From assembly GCF_000969885.1 (NCBI RefSeq), contig NZ_CP009501.1, forward strand, positions 1,054,001 to 1,118,000: a DNA stretch of 64,000 nucleotides. The letters run 5' to 3'. Positions 27,312 through 35,687 of the stretch are shown here, piece by piece. The notes below the pieces were generated by a model. The model was not told the DNA's origin. It saw only the letters and a program-made list of their open reading frames with translations, and did no database searches. Source of the DNA: Methanosarcina thermophila TM-1 (GTDB lineage Archaea > Halobacteriota > Methanosarcinia > Methanosarcinales > Methanosarcinaceae). Position 1 is the stretch's first letter, and every line of letters begins with the position of its first letter. The position numbers and the translations under genes are program-made.

Positions 27312-27662
27312 TCAGTTAAGATACCCTTTTCTTTCAAGCCATTCGACCTGAGGCCTTGTATATTTCCAGGTAACATCGGCTTTGGAATCCTGAATTTCCC
27401 AGGGGTTCGCTATTACTATATCACCTTCGCGTATCCACATTCTCTTTTTTTTGGACCCAGGAATCCGGCCCATTCGGACGACTCCGTCCATACATTGTAA
27501 TGTGACCCTTTTTGAACCAAGTAAACCTGATACAGTTGCAAGAACCTCGTTTCTGTCCTTACGGGGAGTACGTACCCTTGTTACTTCCGGGGCATCTCCT
27601 GTACCTACAGGCTTATTTGATCCTGCATTTCTCTTTTTCATAATGCTTCTATAATTAGCCAA
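27312..27662 (-). CDS. translation initiation factor aIF-1A (copy 1)
   Basis: A 116-residue OB-fold initiation factor, the archaeal form of eIF1A/IF1, which binds the ribosomal A site during start-codon selection. Core: [45 protein letters not shown], then a basic tail. The start is TTG with GGAGGAATAAT at proper spacing; the N-terminus [14 protein letters not shown] is basic as usual. A second aIF-1A lies 1.6 kb upstream on the same strand, about 75 per cent alike by eye, with three zinc-ribbon genes mixed in. Confidence 0.93.
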   Translation of the reverse strand: MANYRSIMKKRNAGSNKPVGTGDAPEVTRVRTPRKDRNEVLATVSGLLGSKRVTLQCMDGVVRMGRIPGSKKKRMWIREGDIVIANPWEIQDSKADVTWKYTRPQVEWLERKGYLN

Positions 27663-27968
27663 ATTATTCCTCCGATTTTTGTCTCTTATTCGATAGTTTT
27701 AATCTCGGATAGTTTTTTCTTGCTTTTACCCTTAATTCGCCTGTTTTTACTTCTTTCCGGATATCTTTACAGGTCTTCACCGTCTAATGCTGTTAACTTT
27801 CTCAGAAAGACCTGTAGAACGATTGTTTCCTGGTCCCCAAAAACCCCTGAACAAAAGGTAAAAAGCAAAGCGACTCAAGACAAATAATGAAAATGAATTG
27901 AGCATTAATCCTAGCTAAGCCATAAAGCTGGCTAAATCTTTAAAATTAATACCCAACGCAGATCGTTT
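27663..27968. other. intergenic region
   Basis: About 300 nt between aIF-1A copy 1 and the first zinc-ribbon gene, containing the aIF-1A leader. No extra gene or strong hairpin was seen. Confidence 0.35.
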
Positions 27969-28175
27969 TTAGAATTTCCTGTGGTTAGGCAGGCAGTCTC
28001 TACAGTAAACCGGTCTTCCTTCGGTCGGTTTGAATGGAACTTCAGTCTCAATACCGCAGTCAGAACAGGTAACTCTGGTCATTTCCCTGGGGCTGCTGTT
28101 GCCGCCTCTGAATCCTCCGTGGTTTCTGTCTCTGTTGCCACCACGGTAAGAATTTCCTCTGTCATTAAAACCCAT
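27969..28175 (-). CDS. RGG-rich CxxC-x17-CxxC zinc-ribbon protein (copy 1)
   Basis: A 68-residue protein. Residues about 1-30 are Arg/Gly/Asn-rich (NSYRGGNRDRNHGGFRGGN), like RGG boxes that bind RNA. Residues about 36-60 form CSDC-x17-CRDC, matching the small archaeal CxxC-x17-CxxC domain. It ends LPNHRKF. Likely a zinc-binding, RNA-associated protein; no experiment is implied. The ATG at 28175 is preceded by GGAGGTGA, and a hairpin overlaps that site (see leader). Two paralogues at 28658 and 29967 share the layout. Confidence 0.85.
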   Translation of the reverse strand: MGFNDRGNSYRGGNRDRNHGGFRGGNSSPREMTRVTCSDCGIETEVPFKPTEGRPVYCRDCLPNHRKF

Positions 28176-28335
28176 TTTCGTTTCACCTCCGTTATAAACG
28201 GATAACAATAAGGCAAAAATAAGATTGTATAAAATTTATTGATTAAAAACAAAAATGGAGTTTTTAATAACAGATTATACGTCTCTTTATTTTCAACCAC
28301 CTCTACATAGTTATTTGATTATATAAATCTTTCTA
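28176..28335 (-). promoter_or_regulatory. conserved leader and promoter of zinc-ribbon copy 1
   Basis: TATA box ATTTATATAAT near 28316-28326; the start of transcription would be about 25 nt on, giving a leader of about 120 nt. A perfect AT hairpin ATTAAAAAC/GTTTTTAAT spans 28242-28268. A second hairpin TCCGTT/AACGGA (28188-28202) ends in the GGA of the GGAGGTGA ribosome-binding site. Both hairpins and the box TCTGTTATTAAAAAC recur before the other two paralogues. Confidence 0.7.
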
Positions 28336-28584
28336 TCAATCATCTTAGAAATCTGCACACTTAATGGAAATTATAAAATCGATCTTGTTGATAGATCTAG
28401 AATTTACCTATAAATTTAGAGATTTTATATCTGTTCAGATAGATTATAAAAGAGATTAAATTCCGTAGTTGAATATGAAAAGGAGATTGATGACTCAATA
28501 AGAAGAAAAGACTATGAACTTTCAATAAAACATTCTATCCGGTATAATCAATACTATCCGATATGATCATTATAAAAGAAGGGA

Positions 28585-28618
28585 GTCCGTTTGACCTGCC
28601 CAAGCTAACGAAACGGAC
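28585..28618 (-). terminator. terminator of zinc-ribbon copy 2
   Basis: GTCCGTTT (28585-28592) pairs perfectly with AAACGGAC (28611-28618); on the minus strand it is followed by TTCTTTT. It lies 40 nt past the stop of the 28658 gene. Confidence 0.65.
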
Positions 28619-28657
28619 ATAATCTGTTATTAAAATTTTTTGAACAAACCTGGCACG

Positions 28658-28858
28658 TTAATACCTGTTTTCTCTGGGTTTCCTGTGGTTAGGAAGGCAT
28701 TCTCTACAGTAGACTGGTCTGTCAGGGTCAGGTCTGAATGGTACCTGAGTTTCAGAGCCACAATCCGAACAGGTTGCGTTGTGCATTTCCCTTAGACCTC
28801 CGAACCCTCCGCGGTTGCTGTCCCTTCCCCTGAAGGGATTTCTGTTATTAAAAACCAT
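28658..28858 (-). CDS. RGG-rich CxxC-x17-CxxC zinc-ribbon protein (copy 2)
   Basis: A 66-residue paralogue. The Arg/Gly part is shorter (NPFRGRDSNRGGFGG), the zinc site is CSDC-x17-CREC, and the C-terminus is more basic (RKPRENRY). The start ATG has GGAGGTGA upstream, overlapped by a hairpin with stem TCCGCT/AGCGGA. It is followed by its own terminator, so it is a single-gene transcript. RNA binding is inferred from the RGG-like segment and its place between two aIF-1A genes. Confidence 0.85.
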   Translation of the reverse strand: MVFNNRNPFRGRDSNRGGFGGLREMHNATCSDCGSETQVPFRPDPDRPVYCRECLPNHRKPRENRY

Positions 28859-29015
28859 TTTATTTTCACCTCCGCTTACAGCGGATAGTCATTTGTTTAA
28901 AAATAAGACTGTATATTGCTCTTTGATTAAAAACAGGAACTAGTTTTTAATAACAGAATATACATTTCTTTATTTTTAATACTCTTAATATGCAATCAAA
29001 TTATATAAATCTTAC
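28859..29015 (-). promoter_or_regulatory. conserved leader and promoter of zinc-ribbon copy 2
   Basis: TATA box ATTTATATAA near 29001-29010; AT hairpin ATTAAAAAC/GTTTTTAAT at 28926-28951; ribosome-site hairpin TCCGCT/AGCGGA at 28871-28885. Compared with copy 1, both sides of the small stem changed (TT/AA to CT/AG), so pairing is kept. Confidence 0.7.
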
Positions 29016-29213
29016 CTATAAAAAGCATACTCATGCAGAAAAGTGCTTTTGCTTCAGAAAATTATAGTAAGTTAATGGAATAACCTCAGAAATTACAGGG
29101 AAGTGTTTGAAGAAGAAACATGGGAAGGAGAGAAGGGTTTAACCGAGAGCTGGTTAAAACCGGAGTGATGGGGGAATACAGTTTTATCGAGTTTACTGCA
29201 TTATTTCGGGTGC

Positions 29214-29558
29214 TCACTTGAGGTATCCTTTTCTTTCAAGCCATTCGACCTGATGCTTTGTGTATTTCCAGATTACATCGGCTTTGGAATCCTGAATATC
29301 CCAGGGGGTGACGATTACTACATCTCCCTCGTGGATCCACATTTTCTTGTTCTTGGATCCTGGAATCCGCCCCATCCGGACTACACCGTCCATACACTGC
29401 AATTTCACCCTTTTTGAACCTAAAAGGCTTCCTACGGTTGCCAGGACTTCGTGGTTTTCTTTGCGCGGAGTGCGTACCCTTGTTACTTCCTGCGTGGAGG
29501 GTGTAGCGCCCCCAGCCCCTGCTTTTCTTTTTCTTATATTGCTTCTATAATTCGCCAG
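29214..29558 (-). CDS. translation initiation factor aIF-1A (copy 2), probable CTG start
   Basis: A full aIF-1A of 114 residues if read from CTG at 29558. The first residues then read (L/M)[16 protein letters not shown], aligned with copy 1 (MANYRS), and GAGGAG lies at the spacing used by copy 1. No ATG, GTG or TTG exists in frame until the ATG at 29408, which would delete the basic N-terminus and half of the OB fold. The core [29 protein letters not shown] and tail [10 protein letters not shown] are intact. It may be a specialised or weakly translated second factor. Confidence 0.75.
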   Translation of the reverse strand: MANYRSNIRKRKAGAGGATPSTQEVTRVRTPRKENHEVLATVGSLLGSKRVKLQCMDGVVRMGRIPGSKNKKMWIHEGDVVIVTPWDIQDSKADVIWKYTKHQVEWLERKGYLK

Positions 29559-29966
29559 ATTAACTCCTCTTTGATTATCAGTTTGGTTTATTTTATTATG
29601 ATTTGCTACTTTCTTGTCAACTTATCAAACATTCTATACTAAGCGATGCTTCAGGTACTTTAACGTGAGGGTTCATAAACGGATAGGAATTAAAGAACCT
29701 CTAAAAACCTGAATCTTTGAAAGCTCCTGAACCTCAAGAATTTCCACATATCAAAGATATTTAAAGATCCTTCACTGTTCCCCAGCCCAGAGATCCCATC
29801 AAACGGTTCTATTATCCCATGAATAAGTAAATTAAAGCATTAATAAAAGTTCGGGATTATAAGATCCCTAGCCTGCTATAAGGTAAAAACTTAGAACAAA
29901 AAGAAAGCAGGTGTTGATAATTTTAAAATCAGCACTCACCTTAATTTTAATTTAAAAGCTTTTAAA
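29559..29966. other. intergenic region
   Basis: About 410 nt between aIF-1A copy 2 and zinc-ribbon copy 3. No gene was recognised. The region is AT-rich with no obvious hairpin beyond short AT stems. Confidence 0.35.
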
Positions 29967-30185
29967 TTAGAATTTCCTATGATTAGACAGGCAATCTCTA
30001 CAGTAAACTGGTCTTCCTTCAGCCGGCTTGAATGGAACCTGGGTCTCTACACCACAGTCAGAACAAACTGCAGGATACATTTCCCTAGGACCGTTGTTGC
30101 TGCCTCTGAAAGCTCCGCGGTTGTCTCTGTTTCCCCGGCTGCTGTCTCTTCCCCTGAAAGAGCTCCCTCTGTTATTAAAACTCAT
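29967..30185 (-). CDS. RGG-rich CxxC-x17-CxxC zinc-ribbon protein (copy 3)
   Basis: A 72-residue paralogue with the longest Arg/Gly segment (GSSFRGRDSSRGNRDNRGAF), then CSDC-x17-CRDC and LSNHRKF. The ATG has GGAGGTGA at seven nt and the same overlapping hairpin as copy 2. It is the most upstream gene of the minus-strand group that alternates with the aIF-1A genes. Function as for copy 1: presumed RNA-binding zinc ribbon. Confidence 0.85.
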   Translation of the reverse strand: MSFNNRGSSFRGRDSSRGNRDNRGAFRGSNNGPREMYPAVCSDCGVETQVPFKPAEGRPVYCRDCLSNHRKF

Positions 30186-30345
30186 TTTCGTTTCACCTCC
30201 GCTTACAGCGGATACAGTCTAAGTTGCCATAAAAATAAGATCTATACATTCTTTTATTAAAAACAAAATGAGTTTTTAATAACAGAGTATATGACTCTTT
30301 ATTTTTACTGCGATTATGTCCGTGGCTTTTATACTATATAAATGT
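30186..30345 (-). promoter_or_regulatory. conserved leader and promoter of zinc-ribbon copy 3
   Basis: TATA box CATTTATATAG near 30333-30343; AT hairpin ATTAAAAAC/GTTTTTAAT at 30256-30280; ribosome-site hairpin TCCGCT/AGCGGA at 30198-30212. The predicted leader is about 125 nt, as in the other two copies. Confidence 0.7.
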
Positions 30346-30527
30346 ATCTGAAAAATATCTCTATTACAATAATAAAAACCTGATAACGAAAGAAAGCTTT
30401 TCGAGTCATCAATCGTGGTTTTTAACTGAAGAAAGCAAATAAGAGTAGATTTAGAAGGGGAAATAATATTAAATAAAAAATAAATGAAAGAGAAGATAAA
30501 AATAAAGAGACGAAAAATAATTAATTA

Positions 30528-30854
30528 ATGAACTCTCATTATCTGCTCTTACTGGCAATTTTATTTGAAGTCTGCGGAACTACATGCATGAAACTTTCCC
30601 AGGGATTCTCAAAAATTCTTCCTTCTATACTAATTTTTGTTTTTTATGCGGTGAGCTTTTTCCTATTTACCCTGGCCCTTAAGGGTATGGATGTAAGCAT
30701 TGCATATGCAGTATGGGCAGGATTAGGTACAGCTCTGATTACTATTATCGGGATTTTATGGTTCAGGGAACCTGTCAATTCTGTGAAAATGATTTCTCTT
30801 TTCATTGTCGTGGTAGGGTTAATTGGGCTTAACCTCAGCGACAGAATAACCTGA
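30528..30854 (+). CDS. small multidrug resistance (SMR) family transporter
   Basis: A 108-residue membrane protein with four predicted helices. The proton/substrate glutamate lies in helix 1 (LLLLAILFEVCGTTCMKLS, E14), and YAVWAGLGTALITIIGILWFREP in helix 3-4 is typical of EmrE/QacE proteins. It would work as a dimer exchanging protons for cationic compounds. It is single, without the paired subunit seen in heteromeric members. There is no nearby regulator. Confidence 0.9.
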   Translation: MNSHYLLLLAILFEVCGTTCMKLSQGFSKILPSILIFVFYAVSFFLFTLALKGMDVSIAYAVWAGLGTALITIIGILWFREPVNSVKMISLFIVVVGLIGLNLSDRIT

Positions 30855-32333
30855 AAAAACCTGAGCAACCCTGAAACAATAGTCTCAAATATGAAGTCTA
30901 CCAGCAAACAGATAGTTCTTTCTTGAAAATATTTATATCCTGAGATAAGGACTAGATAAGGACTAAAAATAAGAAAGATATTTCAGGCAGCCCCTGAAAT
31001 CCGCCCTATCAGGAACTGTCTGAAAGGCTCTTCGCGTAAGGATTTAATCCTAATACATACGGTAGCCGACACCGTCTTGCTACCGATGTAGTTAGGTTCT
31101 CATCCCACAGCTGAAATTGCAGGTCTGCCTGCATGCCTGAATCCCTACAGAGAAATGTGGCTATTTCTGCTGCATTCACAACCTTCCTGAAACTTATCAG
31201 TCACAGGACAGGTTGCCTGTATGGGACTCATAAGCGGCCTCTGCTGCAATTGCACCGGAAGGGATCAGAGTGTGTGTGACGATATTACAAGAGAGCAGAG
31301 GTCGCATTTTCCGTTCGAACTCCCTAAAGTTCATTTTTTTCAGTTTTTCCAGTGTTTATCCATTTTTTGAATTTTCTTTCTTATTTTTAAGATCTTTATT
31401 TTTTTCAATTCTAAAGATCTTTAAGCTCCCATTTTGTTACATCCCAACTTTTGACTTTATTTCTCGGGAGGCAAGTTGGGACTAATTCTAAAATTGTAAA
31501 ATTAAAATATAAGTATACTTTCTTCAACAGTCCAGTAATTTCTCTGGTTGAAGGCTTTTAAAGCTTGATAATACTTTATCTCCCTTTATGAAAGATGAGA
31601 AAAATTCAGAATTGTAAAATATTACAGATCAACTCACATATAATTAAATTAGGAGTTGAAAGCCTAAAATAAGAATTTCAATTATTTAATATTCTTATTA
31701 TTCTCGGTTACATCTGTTAATATTTCTGAAAAAACAAAAAATCCCAGAAATTTTTTTCTATAGCTTCCATTATGGTATACAATCCGAAAATTTCATAACA
31801 GGCATGGGATAAGCTCCAGATACCAATTTAGATCTGGAGAAACAGTTAAAGTCGGGCACATCTCTTTCTCTATCTTTCTTCTCTGAAACTCGGGGATGAT
31901 CAGGAGATTTCGGCGCATTTACGGTTACCCTACTTGCTTAGGCTATTTTTGCAAAAAACTCAGGGACGATCAGGAAATACAGTTACCTTACCCTTGCTTG
32001 AGCTATTTTTGCAAGAGCACATACCTGTGCTACCGAAGGAAATGTATTCGCGGCAAATGCCTACCTTGCTTATTCCACAAACTCGCCCATAGTCCCACTA
32101 AGGCGGCGCTTTATTGCAAGTTAGCTCTCTATTTTCGGTTTTATTTTATGTTGTATATTGTAAAAAAATGTAAAAGGTAATTAATAGACGTTATAAAATT
32201 AATTGGACAGTTAATATATAAATTATTAATTTAATCTGTATATTAACAAATTATGGTCATTATAACAATGAGTATCGGTTCAAACTTATCTTGTCTTGAA
32301 CCGGAGGGTTAATGTAATTCTGGAGGGTAAGTT
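30855..32333. other. long intergenic region, possible element remnant
   Basis: About 1.48 kb without a confident gene. The part 31010-31310 has more even base composition than its surroundings and may be a decayed coding or mobile sequence, but no frame is recognisable. An imperfect direct repeat of about 65 nt occurs at 31885-32015. The last 150 nt are AT-rich and carry the promoter of the next gene, which has GGAGGGT twice upstream (around 32302 and 32322). Confidence 0.4.
31885..32015. repeat. imperfect tandem direct repeat (about 65 nt, two copies)
   Basis: Copies at 31885-31954 and 31955-32015 share AACTC(G/A)GGGA(T/C)GATCAGGA and, later, TTGCTT(A/G)(G/A)GCTATTTTTGCAA; the second lacks about nine nt. 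A Cys-rich frame (31896-32180) crosses it but has no ribosome-binding site. Confidence 0.55.
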
Positions 32334-33674
32334 TTGAAAATCATGCTTATCGGAGACTGCCGTAACCGGCAGAGGTTCAGTGCCGCATTTTTTGTCATCT
32401 TATTTCTATTCTCATCATATGTAGGAAGTGCAGAGGTTATTTATGTAGAACCCGGAAACTCAATCCAAGCTGCAGTAAATAATTCTACATCCGGGGATAT
32501 TGTAATTGTGAAAGCAGGAGAGTATCAGGAGAACGTGCTTGTCAATGTATCTGGAATAAAGATCAGTTCGGAATCTAATAGCTCTGGAGCTGTGCTTATA
32601 AAAGCCAGGGACGGAAATTCAAGCGTATTCCGGGTTAAAGCTGATAACGTGACTATCAGTGGTTTCAATATAACTGGAACAGGGGAAATTACTGCCGCTC
32701 CTGAGGCTTCAAATTCCATAAATACCTCTGACCACGGCAATAATTCCAGTAATCTCAGCGATACAGGAGAAAATCCGGTTACAGATCAGGCTCCTGATTC
32801 CGAATCGAATGCGTCTGTCTATTTATGGGATGAGATAAGCTGCCCTCCGGCAGGGATCTGTCTTGAGCAGGTAAATAACTGCACAATCGAGAATAATACA
32901 TTTTTCGAAAATCAGTACGGAGTTTACCTCCAGAACTCCAGAAACTGTACACTCCTGAAAAACACTTTTCTCCGAAACGGCATCTGGCTCGATGAGGGAT
33001 GTGGGAAGAACTTGCTGCTAAATAATACCATTGAGGGGAGTAATCTCATTATTGGAGCCCATTGCTGGGACAATATAATGTTCCAGAATCGTGTCTTGAA
33101 TGGCAATGGGATAAGCATTGCCTGCTGCGGTGGAAACAATCTAGTCTCATGGAATGAAATCGTAAACTGCAGTACCGGCATCGATATTTATGACGTTCAG
33201 GCAAGAACTGTGCTTCGTGACAATCTGATTACAGGTTGCAGGGAAGGAATTTATTTGACCTTCGTCTTCGATTCCAGAATATATAACAACACGATTTCAA
33301 ATGGCAGCACAGGCATCCTTCTAAAAGAAGACTGCCACGACAACGAGCTGTCTGACAACAAAATAACAGCAAATAATGAATCTGGCATCTACCTGCTGGA
33401 TCACAGTGCAAATAACCGAATTTACAATAATTGTTTCAATAATAGCATAAATGTGAAAACAGAAAATGCTGAAGGAAATATCTGGAATACTACGCAGTCT
33501 GTTGGGACAAATATAATTGGGGGACCAAACCTGGGAGGAAATTTCTGGGCAAATCCGAATGGTTCGGGTTTTAGCCAGAAATGTACGGACCTAGATAAGG
33601 ATGGAATCTGTGATTCCCCTTATGAGGTTAATGGCAGTGAATTTGATCACCTGCCACTTTGTTCTGTCTCTTAA
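32334..33674 (+). CDS. secreted right-handed beta-helix protein (NosD-like)
   Basis: A 446-residue exported protein. After a signal peptide (FFVILFLFSSYVGSAE) comes IYVEPGNSIQAAVNNSTSGDIVIVKAGEYQENV, the typical NosD/pectate-lyase-like opening, and many PbH1 coils (NCTIENNTFFENQYGVYLQNSRN). About 20 N-x-S/T sequons suggest heavy N-glycosylation on the cell surface. A charged Asn/Ser/Asp-rich insert covers residues about 125-160. The TTG start follows GGAGGGTAAG. The protein may bind polysaccharide or metal; no catalytic site was identified. A beta-propeller surface protein follows. Confidence 0.85.
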   Translation: MKIMLIGDCRNRQRFSAAFFVILFLFSSYVGSAEVIYVEPGNSIQAAVNNSTSGDIVIVKAGEYQENVLVNVSGIKISSESNSSGAVLIKARDGNSSVFRVKADNVTISGFNITGTGEITAAPEASNSINTSDHGNNSSNLSDTGENPVTDQAPDSESNASVYLWDEISCPPAGICLEQVNNCTIENNTFFENQYGVYLQNSRNCTLLKNTFLRNGIWLDEGCGKNLLLNNTIEGSNLIIGAHCWDNIMFQNRVLNGNGISIACCGGNNLVSWNEIVNCSTGIDIYDVQARTVLRDNLITGCREGIYLTFVFDSRIYNNTISNGSTGILLKEDCHDNELSDNKITANNESGIYLLDHSANNRIYNNCFNNSINVKTENAEGNIWNTTQSVGTNIIGGPNLGGNFWANPNGSGFSQKCTDLDKDGICDSPYEVNGSEFDHLPLCSVS

Positions 33675-33794
33675 AGGATATTGAATATAACTTAATCTGT
33701 TCTGGCTTTTCGATTAGCCAGGACTAGATTCCTTTTTCCACTGTAAACTCTGGGAAAAAATTCATTTGGGTTAAACTCCTTCATTATAATTATT

Positions 33795-35285
33795 ATGAGA
33801 CAGTTGGCGGGAATATGGTTGTTTATAGCACTGGGTTTGTCCTTCGGCCTGTTTGCAGATTTGGGAGCTGCGGACCCAGTTATCCCGAATAATGGGAACG
33901 TAAATCTTTCGGAACTCAGGGCTTTTAATCTGCTCTGTAAGTGTGAAACCGGACACATAGTTAATGCGGTTTCTCTCTCTTCCGGGGGGAATTTTCTTGC
34001 AACAGGGGGCTTTGATCATAATGTTTCTCTTTTCAATTCTGAGGGAAAAAAACTCTGGAGCTATACTACAGGAGATGTTGTTTATACAGTATCGATTTCT
34101 TCGGATGGGACCCGTGTAGCTGCAGGTAGCAACGATAATAAGGTATACTGTTTTGCACGGAATGGTAATCTGCTCTGGGATTATGAAACCGGGGGCAGTC
34201 TGAATAGTGTGGCGGTCTCTTACGACGGTTCCTATGTGGCAGCAGGCAGTGAGGACGGCAAGCTATACTTCTTTAGCAGGGAAGGCAAGCTTTTATGGAA
34301 TTTCGATTCAAGAGATCCCATCCGAAGTGTAGCTATCTCAAGAGATGGTTCCTATGTTGCAGCCGGGGGTTACAATAAGTATATTTACCTTTTTGACAGC
34401 AAAGGAAAAAAAATCTGGGAAAGGAAGACAGGCAGTGTAATCAATAGCGTATGCATGACTCCACAAGCTCACTATGTGGCTGCTGGTGGATCCAATTATA
34501 ATGTGTATCTTCTTTCCCAGAAAGGGGAGTTTTCCTGGATGCATAATCCTGCTTACTGGATCAGCAGCGTTTCACTAACAAGCAACGGCTCACACCTGGC
34601 AGCCGGAAGTTTTGACGATAGAGTCTATCTATTTAACAATACAGGCACAAAACTCTGGGACTATAAGGCAAAGGACGATATTTACAGCGTTGCAATTTCC
34701 CCAGATGCGTCATTTATTGCAGCCGGAAGCTGGGATGATACGCTTTACGTCCTCGATATGGAGGGAAAAGAATTCTGGAACACCAGTTGTGGAGGAAATA
34801 TTAACTGCGTGTCTATTTCTCTTGACAGCTCAACTCTTGCCGCGGCAAGTGACGACGGATCAGCGTACCTTTTTGAGCGAAACTCCACGGTTTTTGCACG
34901 GCTCTTTGGAGATAGTTTCCTTTACAGTAAAGAGATCAGAGAATCCGACCTTGATAAGGAAGGGGAAACCGGAATACCGCTAAATGAGGGTACTGCAACG
35001 ACTGAAGGTATTGAAAACGTAGTTGAGATTGCATCGGCTTCTTCAGGTGAAAACTCGGCTGATATAAATAATAAAGCCGATTTGGGCACAGAGAATTACG
35101 GCTTTTTGGGGGACTCCTCAGAGCTTTCCGGACTGCTTAATTTCTTTAAGTTTCCTATAGTTCTTTTACTGGCAGTCATGATAGTAGCCATCTTCCTGAA
35201 AAACAAAACCTTCAAACGAGCCCAAGAGGAGGACCCTGACGACTTTGAAAACCTTGATGATGAAAAACACATTCCTGAAAATTAA
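33795..35285 (+). CDS. membrane-anchored WD40/PQQ-like beta-propeller protein
   Basis: A 496-residue protein with a signal peptide (WLFIALGLSFGLFADLGAAD), about eight propeller blades of about 41 residues (SVAISxDGSYVAAGSxDxKLYLFxxxGKLLWxY), a Ser/Glu-rich linker and a C-terminal membrane helix (FPIVLLLAVMIVAIFL) with an acidic cytoplasmic tail. The blades lie outside the cell. It is probably an adhesion or surface-assembly scaffold. It lies 120 nt after the beta-helix gene, likely in the same functional set. Confidence 0.87.
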   Translation: MRQLAGIWLFIALGLSFGLFADLGAADPVIPNNGNVNLSELRAFNLLCKCETGHIVNAVSLSSGGNFLATGGFDHNVSLFNSEGKKLWSYTTGDVVYTVSISSDGTRVAAGSNDNKVYCFARNGNLLWDYETGGSLNSVAVSYDGSYVAAGSEDGKLYFFSREGKLLWNFDSRDPIRSVAISRDGSYVAAGGYNKYIYLFDSKGKKIWERKTGSVINSVCMTPQAHYVAAGGSNYNVYLLSQKGEFSWMHNPAYWISSVSLTSNGSHLAAGSFDDRVYLFNNTGTKLWDYKAKDDIYSVAISPDASFIAAGSWDDTLYVLDMEGKEFWNTSCGGNINCVSISLDSSTLAAASDDGSAYLFERNSTVFARLFGDSFLYSKEIRESDLDKEGETGIPLNEGTATTEGIENVVEIASASSGENSADINNKADLGTENYGFLGDSSELSGLLNFFKFPIVLLLAVMIVAIFLKNKTFKRAQEEDPDDFENLDDEKHIPEN

Positions 35286-35342
35286 GAAGAAAATCCGAAA
35301 ATCTGAAATTTACAGAACTGAAGGTATTGAAGGTATAAATCT

Positions 35343-35569
35343 CCAGTTCTGAAAATTTCCTTTCTATAAATCTTAATCCGTAAATCTCAATTCTGTAAAT
35401 TTCAATTCTTAAAATCTCAATTCTGAGATTTTAATTCTTTAAATTTTAGTTCTGTAAATCTTAATCCTTTAAACTTCAGTTTCGCAAATTTTAATTCTTT
35501 AAATCCCAGTACTGCAAATTTCAATACTATTAATCTCAGTACTGTTAATCTCTATCCCATAAATAATAA
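35343..35569. repeat. degenerate tandem array, about 15 copies of a 15-nt unit
   Basis: Immediately downstream of the propeller gene, units such as CAATTCTGTAAATCT follow each other with a period of 15 nt, about 15 copies with drift. The array is not an open frame. It lies between convergent genes. Confidence 0.7.
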
Positions 35570-35687
35570 TCATATAGTTATGAGATCTTATTTTTACTGG
35601 AAGTATGTATTTCTCAGCTATGTAGCTTTCAATTATAAGCTGATTTACATCTGTAGAATCTTGTAGAGTCTTAAACAGCTCAATTTT

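Noticed and set aside
29214-29408. 64-codon version of aIF-1A copy 2 from ATG
   Set aside because: It would lack the conserved first half that is intact upstream; the longer CTG-start reading fits homology better.
31300-31320. GTTCGAA-like T-loop suggesting a tRNA
   Set aside because: No acceptor or anticodon stems can be folded around it.
31896-32180. Cys-rich 94-codon frame
   Set aside because: It spans a DNA duplication, has no ribosome-binding site and no known family; treated as a repeat.
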